Both the position numbers and the translations under genes were made by a program. From Candidatus Margulisiibacteriota bacterium (lineage in GTDB: Bacteria; Margulisbacteria; WOR-1; O2-12-FULL-45-9), in assembly GCA_018817195.1 (NCBI GenBank), contig JAHIUL010000046.1, positions 1 through 8,838 on the forward strand: DNA of 8,838 nt, read 5' to 3'. Positions 1 to 5,225 of the stretch are shown one piece after another; positions within the stretch are counted from its first letter, which is position 1, and each line of letters opens with the position of its first letter. The notes under the pieces were generated by a model. The model searched no databases. It had not been told where the DNA came from and worked only from the letters and a program-made list of their open reading frames with translations.

Positions 1-150
1 AACCGATGGGCTATCATCTGGCTCCATTGACTGCACACTAAGCATTTGCCTAATTTGAACAATATCTGGAACCGTAGTAGCAAAAGTTGGGGATAACACT
101 ATATTTAATATAGTTAGAATCAAAAAAGAGACAAAAAGCCTTCTAAACAT
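1..150 (-). CDS. Secreted or lipid-free exported protein, N-terminal part only
   Basis: Fifty codons are open from an ATG at 150 down to the window edge, so the C-terminus lies outside. The product begins MFRRLF, followed by a hydrophobic stretch (about residues 5-20) and then SPTFA, which fits a Sec signal peptide cleaved after Ala24 (T-F-A). No lipobox cysteine is present. The mature part seen (TTVPDIVQIRQMLSVQS and a short acidic stretch) is too short to assign a family. The start is well supported: a GGAGGT Shine-Dalgarno sequence lies at 159-164, 8 bases upstream. A promoter with an extended -10 lies further upstream (235-264), so the gene is probably transcribed alone and has a leader of about 78 bases. 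Gene reality is well supported by the RBS plus the signal peptide; the function is unknown. Confidence 0.75.
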   Translation of the reverse strand, partial: MFRRLFVSFLILTILNIVLSPTFATTVPDIVQIRQMLSVQSMEPDDSPSV

Positions 151-158
151 TAATATTG

Positions 159-164
159 ACCTCC
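159..164 (-). promoter_or_regulatory. Shine-Dalgarno site of the exported-protein gene
   Basis: The minus strand reads GGAGGT, 8 bases before the ATG at 150. This near-perfect site fixes the start codon and helps show that the short edge ORF is a real gene. Confidence 0.75.
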
Positions 165-181
165 AGGATTTCAAGCTCTCA

Positions 182-200
182 GGTGGGACGTAACCCAACC
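182..200 (-). promoter_or_regulatory. Hairpin in the leader of the exported-protein gene
   Basis: On the minus strand GGTTGGG pairs with CCCACC (six G-C-rich pairs, one bulged T) around a six-base loop, TTACGT. It lies between the predicted transcription start (near 228) and the ribosome binding site. It has no U-run, so it is not an intrinsic terminator. It may stabilise the mRNA or be part of a regulatory leader, but I could not match the leader to a known riboswitch class. Confidence 0.4.
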
Positions 201-234
201 GTAGAATTATTTAATTTTTCGCGTAAACTACGTA

Positions 235-264
235 ATTATCGCATATTTTAGGGGGTTTGGTCAA
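235..264 (-). promoter_or_regulatory. Sigma70-type promoter for the exported-protein gene
   Basis: The minus strand shows TTGACC (264-259) as -35, an 18-base spacer, and GATAAT (240-235) as -10, preceded by TGC, which is the extended -10 element TGn. The expected transcription start is near 228, giving a leader of about 78 bases. This is a consensus match by eye only. Confidence 0.55.
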
Positions 265-288
265 GACGGAAAATTAACTTCAAGAGTG

Positions 289-412
289 GTGAGCGAATGT
301 TCCGAGCCAAAACATGACATGTCTCGACTCACTACGCTCGCTCGACATCCTTCGACTCGGAAGAGCAACTTGTCCTGAGCGAGGCCGAGCTTGTCGAGGC
401 CGAGTCGAAGGA
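289..412. repeat. REP-like palindromic repeat abutting the tRNA-Gln 3' end
   Basis: The core is a perfect 13-base inverted repeat, TCCTTCGACTCGG at 348-360 and its complement at 400-412, enclosing 39 bases. The loop and right arm hold a 10-base direct repeat, CGAGGCCGAG, at 380-389 and 395-404. The outer left flank has further GAGCGA/TCGCTC palindromic pieces (from about 289) and an 11-base odd palindrome, ACATGACATGT, at 312-322. The right arm ends one base before the tRNA discriminator base, so the tRNA precursor would fold directly into this hairpin. Composition is more GC-rich than the flanks. The style (CTTCGACTCGG / GAGCTTGTCGA) resembles dispersed REP elements found in many bacterial genomes; copy number cannot be judged from one window. 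No U-run follows, so it is not a standard terminator. Confidence 0.6.
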
Positions 413-483
413 CTGGGGGAGAAGGATTCGAACCCTCACAAGCAGAGTCAGAGTCTGCTGTCCTGCCGTTAGACGATCCCCCA
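413..483 (-). tRNA. tRNA-Gln, anticodon CTG
   Basis: The minus strand folds as a complete 71-base cloverleaf. The acceptor stem TGGGGGA pairs with TCCCCCA. The D arm has a three-pair stem (GTC/GAC) with loop TAACGGCAG. The anticodon stem GCAGA/TCTGC encloses loop CTCTGAC with anticodon CTG (plus-strand 449-451). A four-base variable loop TTGT follows, and the T arm GAGGG/CCTTC carries the TTCGAAT loop. The U1-A72 pair and discriminator G73 are known identity features of bacterial tRNA-Gln and agree with the CUG anticodon, which reads CAG codons. No CCA is encoded, so it must be added by a nucleotidyltransferase. The 3' end touches the REP-like palindrome. Confidence 0.96.
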
Positions 484-496
484 ACGTAAATAACTG

Positions 497-591
497 AAAA
501 CTTAAATCGAAAAACTTAAAACTAATGTATAACTATTTAAATAATAAACTCATTAATTTTAAGTTTTAAATTTTGAGTTTTAAGTTTAATA
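497..591. repeat. AT-rich 7-base repeats in inverted orientation
   Basis: Between the tRNA and the small membrane protein gene, one arm (497-524) reads as heptamers of the form AAAACTT, AAATCGA, AAAACTT, AAAACTA. The other arm (557-584) reads as TTTTAAG, TTTTAAA, TTTTGAG, TTTTAAG. The arms are roughly reverse complements, with a perfect 12-base match between 512-523 and 576-587. The tract includes the stop codon of the membrane protein gene (588-586). It could form an AT-rich stem, but no GC core is present, so a classical terminator is doubtful. No gene is visible in the gap 484-585. Confidence 0.6.
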
Positions 592-822
592 CGGCAGTGC
601 CCACCATTGCGGGCGAAAGATTAGAATATAAAGCCCATAAAGCGTGATAAAAATAGATAGGGCTACAAACACCCCAAAACCGCCTTTGAACGGTTCGTGC
701 CATTTTTTTCTCATCCAATAGCAAAAAAGTAAGGCCAGCAACCCCGCAATCGTCACTGCGGAACCCTTGAACAATGGATTCATGTTGATAAATTCAATAA
801 CCTTTACGCTGGTTTCATACAT
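586..822 (-). CDS. Small two-helix membrane protein of unknown function
   Basis: The product is 78 residues. Two hydrophobic segments are clear, about residues 20-37 and 48-69, joined by a basic loop (MRKKWHEPFKGG). By the positive-inside rule this suggests a helical hairpin with both ends outside the cytoplasm. The C-terminus is short and aromatic (RPQWWALPY). I do not recognise a family. The start at 822 is supported by an opposing promoter whose -10 (836-831) ends 8 bases before the ATG, which suggests a nearly leaderless mRNA. There is no Shine-Dalgarno sequence at normal spacing (a GGAG lies about 20 bases off). Met14 is an alternative start that would keep both helices. It is divergent from nadB. 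It could be a spurious ORF, but the membrane pattern and promoter argue for a real gene. Confidence 0.6.
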   Translation of the reverse strand: MYETSVKVIEFINMNPLFKGSAVTIAGLLALLFCYWMRKKWHEPFKGGFGVFVALSIFITLYGLYILIFRPQWWALPY

Positions 823-830
823 AGGTAATC

Positions 831-859
831 AGTTTAACAGCGCTCCATTTGTTTGTCAA
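831..859 (-). promoter_or_regulatory. Promoter for the small membrane protein gene, overlapping the nadB promoter
   Basis: The minus strand has a perfect -35 TTGACA (859-854), a 17-base spacer and TAAACT (836-831, 4 of 6 consensus) preceded by TGT, an extended -10 motif. The predicted transcription start is within a few bases of the ATG at 822. Its -35 overlaps the nadB -35 on the other strand by five bases. Confidence 0.5.
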
Positions 860-881
860 TCAGCCAACATAGTTGTATAAT
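853..881 (+). promoter_or_regulatory. nadB promoter, start site at the ATG (leaderless)
   Basis: TTGTCA (853-858, 5 of 6 consensus), an exact 17-base spacer and a perfect TATAAT (876-881). Six bases later comes the ATG at 888, just where transcription should begin. With no Shine-Dalgarno sequence anywhere upstream, the simplest reading is a leaderless nadB mRNA. Confidence 0.7.
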
Positions 882-887
882 TCCCCC

Positions 888-2462
888 ATGACAAAGTGTG
901 ATTATTTAATTATTGGCGGCGGCATTGCCGGTCTTTCTGCGGCAATGGAAGCAGCCAAATACGGTAAAGTGATAGTTTTGACCAAAGGTAAAGCCGGCGA
1001 AGGCGCCACGGAAAAAGCCCAGGGCGGCATTGCCGCGGCCATTGACCAGATCAGGGACTCAACCCAATTCCACTTTGAAGATACGATTGCTGCCGGCGCG
1101 GGACTTTGCGACGAGAAAGCAGTCAGAATTTTGGTTACAGAGGGCGTTGAACGGGTCAAAGAGCTGATTGAAATGGGCGCCAGGTTTGACCGCGCGGAAA
1201 CAGAAGCTGGCGGCGGTTTTGCCCTGGCTTTAGAAGGCGCGCATAAAAGAAGAAGAATTCTTCACGCCGGCGATGCCACTGGCGAAGAAATCCAGCGCAC
1301 TTTAGGCTCAAAAGTCGTTTCGGAAAAATTAGCAGATATTTATCAGTATACCCTTGGCATTGATTTGATTGTTGAAAATGGCAAATGCCTTGGCGTTAAC
1401 GCCCTTGATTTAAAAAGCAATAAAACTGAAACCTTTATCGCAAATTCAACTATTATAACAACCGGTGGACTTGGCCAGGTTTATTTATATACAACCAATC
1501 CTGAGGTTGCCACTGGCGACGGCATTGCCATGGCTTATCGCGCAGGAGCCGCAGTAACGGATATGGAATTTGTCCAGTTCCACCCTACTTCATTGGTGCA
1601 ATTTGAAGACCTAAAAGATATTATTGCCCTGCCACGTTTTTTGATTTCAGAAGCCGTGCGCGGCGAAGGCGCCATGCTTTTGAATACCAAGGGCGAAAGA
1701 TTTATGCAAAAATACGACGTGAAGGGCGAACTTGCTCCTCGTGATATTGTTTCCCGGGCTATTTATAAGGAAATGAAAGAAAACAATTCTGATCATGTTT
1801 TCTTAAGCCTGGTCAAAGTTGGGGCGGAAAAAATTAAAAAGCGCTTCCCCGTGATTTACCACACTTGTTTGGAGCGCGGCCTGGACATTACTAAAGACAA
1901 TATCCCGGTGGCGCCGTCCGCCCATTACTTTATGGGCGGGATTAAAACAGATGTTGACGGCAAAACAAATATTGCCAATCTTTATGCCGCAGGAGAATGC
2001 GCCTCCCTGGGTGTTCACGGCGCTAACAGACTAGCTTCTAACTCTTTATTGGATGGTTTAGTTTTTGGACATCGCGCCGCTTTAGCAGCAAGATCCGAAA
2101 TCAGAAATCATAAATCCGAAACAAATCCCAAATCCGAAATCACAAAAGCACATTTAAAAGACAAAGAATTACAACGTTTTAAATTGATAATTAAATCTAA
2201 TATGTGGAAGGAAGTTAGTATTGTCAGGTCAAAAGAAAGTTTGCTCCAGGCGCAAAAGATGATCAATGAAGTTGACAGAAAACTTGATTTTGAACCGGCC
2301 GCAAAAGAAGAAATTGAACTGAAAAACCTAACCCTGCTTGCCAAACTTATTACTCAGGCAGCTTTAGACCGGCCAGAATCACGCGGCGCGCACTATCGAT
2401 CTGATTTTCCAAAGAGTGACGACAAAAACTGGAAAAAACACCTGGTCTACAAAAAAAGTTAA
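888..2462 (+). CDS. nadB: L-aspartate oxidase NadB
   Basis: FAD enzyme of the succinate dehydrogenase/fumarate reductase flavoprotein family. It oxidises L-aspartate to iminoaspartate, which NadA condenses to quinolinate for NAD synthesis; O2 or fumarate accepts the electrons. The 524-residue product is close to the usual length (E. coli about 540). Visible are the dinucleotide-binding GGGIAG (10-15), FVQFHP with His232, SEAVRGEG with Glu255, APRDIVSRAI with Arg285, SAHYFMGGI with His346 and GANRLASNSLLDGL with Arg381. The two arginines and His346 match E. coli Arg290, Arg386 and His351, with a constant offset of five. The C-terminal helical domain ends in RPESRGAHYRSDFP. An in-frame TTG at 873 lies inside the promoter, so the ATG at 888 is preferred. 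Residues 402-419 (RSEIRNHKSETNPKSEIT) come from a 7-base repeat block between the FAD/capping part and the helical domain. No nadA or nadC is in the window. Its stop overlaps the stop of the convergent gene. Confidence 0.96.
   Translation: MTKCDYLIIGGGIAGLSAAMEAAKYGKVIVLTKGKAGEGATEKAQGGIAAAIDQIRDSTQFHFEDTIAAGAGLCDEKAVRILVTEGVERVKELIEMGARFDRAETEAGGGFALALEGAHKRRRILHAGDATGEEIQRTLGSKVVSEKLADIYQYTLGIDLIVENGKCLGVNALDLKSNKTETFIANSTIITTGGLGQVYLYTTNPEVATGDGIAMAYRAGAAVTDMEFVQFHPTSLVQFEDLKDIIALPRFLISEAVRGEGAMLLNTKGERFMQKYDVKGELAPRDIVSRAIYKEMKENNSDHVFLSLVKVGAEKIKKRFPVIYHTCLERGLDITKDNIPVAPSAHYFMGGIKTDVDGKTNIANLYAAGECASLGVHGANRLASNSLLDGLVFGHRAALAARSEIRNHKSETNPKSEITKAHLKDKELQRFKLIIKSNMWKEVSIVRSKESLLQAQKMINEVDRKLDFEPAAKEEIELKNLTLLAKLITQAALDRPESRGAHYRSDFPKSDDKNWKKHLVYKKS
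2091..2143 (+). repeat. Heptamer repeat block inside nadB
   Basis: The bases read as AGATCCG, AAATCAG, AAATCAT, AAATCCG, then AAAC, then AAATCCC, AAATCCG, AAATCAC: seven degenerate 7-base units with one 4-base interruption. Exact AAATCCGAAA cores begin at 2112 and 2130. The block stays in frame and encodes residues 402-419, rich in Lys-Ser-Glu. Base composition and codon pattern differ from the surrounding gene. The same AAANNNN period of seven is seen in the intergenic tract at 497-591. Confidence 0.75.
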
Positions 2463-3973
2463 GCCGGATAAATCCTAAGCCTGCGTTTTGGCTCTTCCCC
2501 TACTGACTCAGACCGTAAACCAGCCTCAACCACTCTCTGGTGCTGCAGACGGCGAATATAAGCGTTCTGAGGATTTAAATCAACAGATTTCTGGGTGCTT
2601 CTTGCCGCTTCCAGAGCCTCATCCACTTCCCGCAAAGCTACCTCTTCGATTTCCTCTGTGCCGCCAACCCGAAAATAATATTTTAAGAACTTCATGATCT
2701 GGGAAGAAACATTTTTTCTGACAACATGGACGGGAATATTATGCTCTTCAGCAATTTTAACGATCTTGGAGCCGGGTTTTGCCTTTGATTTTGTTGTCAC
2801 AACAATGTCAGTTTCATCTATATGAGTAGCTACAACAGCCGGCAACTGAAGGACCCGCAATCCCCTTTCCAAATGACCGCGGTTTATACCAAAGGGGTAT
2901 ATCCTCACAACTTGTCTTTCTTTTTCCGCTTTGGCCTTCTCCAGCTCCGCATCAGTTAATTCAGGCATTTCATCGGGCTTTTGCTGAATTTCAATCTTGC
3001 CGGAAGCCGTGCGCACCCTGATTTCCGGCCTGGGCACAGCGCCCCTGAGCTGTTGATCAACCGCCTTGGCCACGTCATGGTAAATGGCAAACTTATCCCG
3101 CTCAACAATTTCTATGGCAATATCAAAGGTGGGCGGAGCTTTGCGTTCGAGAATCGCTTTTTGAGTATGGCGGCGTTTGGCCTCTTCGTCGCCTAAGATG
3201 ACAGATTGAATACCACCAACTAAATCTGACAAAATTGGGTTACTGATAATATTTTCTAAAGTATTGCCATGGGCCGTGCCAATAAGCTGGACTCCCCTCT
3301 CAGCAATAGTGCGGCAGGCCGAGGCCTCTGCCTCTGTACCGATCTCGTCAACAATGACAACTTCCGGCATATGATTTTCAACAGCTTCAATCATTATTTT
3401 ATGCTGTTTTTCAGGCGTTGGCACCTGCATGCGGCGCGCCTTGCCAATACCAGGATGCGGAATGTCTCCATCCCCGGCAATTTCATTTGAAGTATCAACA
3501 ATCACAACCCTTTTATTGAACTGATCGCTTAAAATGCGGGCAGCTTCGCGCAGCTTGGTTGTTTTACCTATGCCAGGGGGCCCCATAAAAAGAATGTTTT
3601 GGCCGGATTCAATCACATCACTGATAATATCGTTTGTCCCGTAAATAGCGCGGCCCACCCGGCAGGTTAAGCCAACCACCCTGCCCATACGGCTGCGCAT
3701 GCAGGAAATACGATGAAGCGTCTGCTCGATGCCTGAGCGGTTGTCTGTTGTAAACTCACTCACGCTTGTAACAACTGCATCAATATCTTCCTGGGACACA
3801 GCATCACCAGGAACATAGAAAACTTCCTTTTCAAAACGGGCTTCAGCTGCTTTGCCCAGGTCCAAAACAACTTCAATTAAGGAATTAATATCAGGGTGTT
3901 TAAGAAGGGTTTGCTTAACACGTTTTGGCAGAATTTCTAATAATTTAAGTAGTTCTTCGTCTACTTTTACCAT
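2459..3973 (-). CDS. R3H-domain AAA-type ATPase (Ycf45/SpoIIIAA-like)
   Basis: The 504-residue protein has an N-terminal helical region (1-110) and a P-loop ATPase core with Walker A GPPGIGKTT (131-139, Lys137), Walker B VVIVDE (205-210) and a GTAHG sensor-like motif (232-236). A charged linker (about 330-355) follows, then a middle region of the Ycf45 type (355-435). A C-terminal R3H domain carries the R-x3-H signature Arg474-His478 and ends RRLRIYP. The tetrapeptide RIYP occurs twice (357-360 and 500-503). R3H domains bind single-stranded nucleic acid, and this fused family occurs in cyanobacteria, plastids, Firmicutes and other bacteria. The cellular role is unsettled, so none is assigned. 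It is the last gene of the por-containing run, 31 bases after the HU stop. No Shine-Dalgarno sequence precedes the ATG; the upstream is A-rich with a GTTTAGTAAAC dyad (3987-3997). Its stop shares TTAA with the nadB stop. Confidence 0.88.
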   Translation of the reverse strand: MVKVDEELLKLLEILPKRVKQTLLKHPDINSLIEVVLDLGKAAEARFEKEVFYVPGDAVSQEDIDAVVTSVSEFTTDNRSGIEQTLHRISCMRSRMGRVVGLTCRVGRAIYGTNDIISDVIESGQNILFMGPPGIGKTTKLREAARILSDQFNKRVVIVDTSNEIAGDGDIPHPGIGKARRMQVPTPEKQHKIMIEAVENHMPEVVIVDEIGTEAEASACRTIAERGVQLIGTAHGNTLENIISNPILSDLVGGIQSVILGDEEAKRRHTQKAILERKAPPTFDIAIEIVERDKFAIYHDVAKAVDQQLRGAVPRPEIRVRTASGKIEIQQKPDEMPELTDAELEKAKAEKERQVVRIYPFGINRGHLERGLRVLQLPAVVATHIDETDIVVTTKSKAKPGSKIVKIAEEHNIPVHVVRKNVSSQIMKFLKYYFRVGGTEEIEEVALREVDEALEAARSTQKSVDLNPQNAYIRRLQHQRVVEAGLRSESVGEEPKRRLRIYPA

Positions 3974-3986
3974 GTATATATTTTTT

Positions 3987-3997
3987 GTTTAGTAAAC
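3987..3997. promoter_or_regulatory. Short dyad between HU and the R3H ATPase gene
   Basis: GTTTAGTAAAC is a perfect odd palindrome (five-base arms, one central base) in the 31-base gap, 13 bases before the ATG of the ATPase gene. The centre is too short to form an RNA hairpin, so if functional it would be a protein-binding site on DNA. It may equally be chance in AT-rich sequence. Confidence 0.25.
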
Positions 3998-4004
3998 AGC
4001 GGGA

Positions 4005-4283
4005 CTATTTACTTTTGATAGACTTTTTCAGGTTAATCCCAGGTACAAAGGCCGGAGCTTTTGACTGGCCAATGGTTATCTGCGCCCCAGTTTGCGGATT
4101 GCGGCCAACACGGCCTTTGCGCGTTCTGACTAAAAAATTACCAAAGCCAACCAGCCGCACTTTTTCACCTTTGATCAAGGCTTCTGAAATAAAGCCCAGG
4201 GCTGAATCAATAATCCTTTCAGCTTTGGCTTTGGTAATATTCATCTTCCCGGCCACCTTTCCTGCTAATTGCTTTTTATTCAT
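4005..4283 (-). CDS. hup: HU/IHF-family nucleoid DNA-binding protein
   Basis: The 92-residue length is typical of HU. The N-terminal helices (MNKKQLAGKVAGKMNITKAKAERIIDS, read in two parts) lead to the family signature GFGNF (46-50). The DNA-binding beta arm follows, with RKGRVGRNPQTG, in which Arg61-Asn62-Pro63 is the RNP tip that intercalates into the minor groove. The C-terminus is lysine-rich (LKKSIKSK). HU dimers bend and compact DNA. HU and IHF subunits cannot be separated with certainty by eye, but the general form favours HU. A perfect AAGGAGG site (4297-4291) lies 7 bases upstream and overlaps the porB stop codon, so translation is probably coupled to porB. Placement directly behind the POR genes is unusual. 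Confidence 0.94.
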   Translation of the reverse strand: MNKKQLAGKVAGKMNITKAKAERIIDSALGFISEALIKGEKVRLVGFGNFLVRTRKGRVGRNPQTGAQITIGQSKAPAFVPGINLKKSIKSK

Positions 4284-4290
4284 TGCTTAT

Positions 4291-4297
4291 CCTCCTT
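4291..4297 (-). promoter_or_regulatory. Strong Shine-Dalgarno site of the HU gene, overlapping the porB stop
   Basis: The minus strand reads TAAGGAGG: the porB TAA stop (4298-4296) runs into a perfect AAGGAGG, 7 bases before the HU ATG. Ribosomes ending porB would be placed to restart on HU. Confidence 0.75.
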
Positions 4298-5219
4298 ATT
4301 GCTCACATTTAGCGAGCAAGGCTTCCCAGCGGCGGTCTGTTTCTTTTTGGATAGACTCAATAATAGCCTCATTACCCGGCTTTTTCAAATGCCTGAAGCG
4401 GTCCTGAACCTTTAAAAACTCAGTTACCGGTTTTTTTTCTTTAGGCTTATAACTTAACTTGTATTTTCCATTTTCAACTTCATAAAGCGGCCAGATACAG
4501 GTATCAGCAGCCAGGCGGCCTAATTCAGCTGTTTTGGAAGGGTCGTAAGCCCAACCTAAACGGCACGGCTGCAGCACATTCATAAATTTAGGCCCGCGGA
4601 TAGAAAAAGCCTTTTCCGCTTTAGTCGTTAAATCCCGCCAAAAACCAACTGCTGACTGGGCAACATAAGGCAGGTCATGGGCAACCATAATTTCAGTTAA
4701 GTTTTTAGAAAACTGCTGCTTGCCAGGGATCTTTTTACCAGCAGGAGCAGTAGTTGTGGCCGCGCCCTTGGGAGTGGCTGAGGAACGCTGGATGCCGGTA
4801 TTCATGTATGCTTCATTGTTATAACAAACATAAAGCATGTCATGGCCGCGCTCCATGGCGCCTGACAATGACTGAAAACCAATATCATAAGTGCCGCCGT
4901 CGCCGCCAAAAGCCACAAAATTAATATGGTCTGACTTAATTTTGCCCTTCCTTTTTAAAGATTGATAGGCAGCTTCAACACCTGAACAGGTGGCTGCTGA
5001 GTTTTCAAAGGCATTATGCAAAAATGGAACATTCCAGGCCGTATAAGGAAAAATTGTTGTGACAACTTCAAGGCAGCCCGTGGCGCAGGTAACCACAACC
5101 GGGTCTTTGCTGGCCATCAAAACTTGTCTGACAACAATTGGCGCGCCGCAGCCCGCACAGGCGCGATGGCCGCCGGACAATGGATCTTTCTGTTTAGCTA
5201 AATCTTTTAATGTTGGCAT
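4296..5219 (-). CDS. porB: Pyruvate:ferredoxin oxidoreductase, beta (TPP-binding) subunit
   Basis: Catalytic subunit binding thiamine diphosphate and one 4Fe-4S cluster; with PorA it decarboxylates pyruvate and passes electrons to PorD. The protein has 307 residues, typical for the split beta subunit. Cys21 and Cys24 (ACAGCGAP), Cys49 (ATGCLEVV) and Cys219 (LQPCRLGW) match the spacing of the proximal-cluster cysteines in the Desulfovibrio single-chain enzyme (C-x2-C, then 25 residues to the third). The Mg-TPP motif runs from GGDGGTYDIG (105-114) to NNEAYMNTGIQRS (134-146). The start at 5219 has an AGGGAG site 9 bases upstream, inside the end of porA; the gap is 6 bases. Related 2-oxoisovalerate and other 2-oxoacid oxidoreductases share this fold, so pyruvate is the likely but unproven substrate. 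Confidence 0.93.
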   Translation of the reverse strand: MPTLKDLAKQKDPLSGGHRACAGCGAPIVVRQVLMASKDPVVVTCATGCLEVVTTIFPYTAWNVPFLHNAFENSAATCSGVEAAYQSLKRKGKIKSDHINFVAFGGDGGTYDIGFQSLSGAMERGHDMLYVCYNNEAYMNTGIQRSSATPKGAATTTAPAGKKIPGKQQFSKNLTEIMVAHDLPYVAQSAVGFWRDLTTKAEKAFSIRGPKFMNVLQPCRLGWAYDPSKTAELGRLAADTCIWPLYEVENGKYKLSYKPKEKKPVTEFLKVQDRFRHLKKPGNEAIIESIQKETDRRWEALLAKCEQ

Positions 5220-5225
5220 TGATGT

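Noticed and set aside
151..235. Glycine or cyclic-di-GMP riboswitch in the leader
   Set aside because: A CTCTCAGG piece (plus strand, 175-182) and GGGTTAC (minus strand) look like fragments of these classes, but the remaining conserved blocks are absent and the CTCTCAGG lies on the strand opposite to the gene.
413..483. tRNA-Gln as an integration site of a mobile element
   Set aside because: No integrase and no second copy of the tRNA 3' end were seen in the window; the neighbours are ordinary chromosomal genes.
873..887. Upstream in-frame TTG as start of nadB
   Set aside because: The TTG lies within the predicted promoter just ahead of the TATAAT box, has no Shine-Dalgarno sequence, and adds residues (MYNSP) not expected before the FAD-binding strand.
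2463..2500. Intrinsic terminator after nadB
   Set aside because: Only a short AGCC/GGCT pairing is present, with no U-run at the right place, and it lies inside the convergent gene.
3985..4407. 140-residue open frame antisense to HU and porB
   Set aside because: It is a shadow of HU and the porB end, with no ribosome site or recognisable domain; both genes on the other strand are certain.
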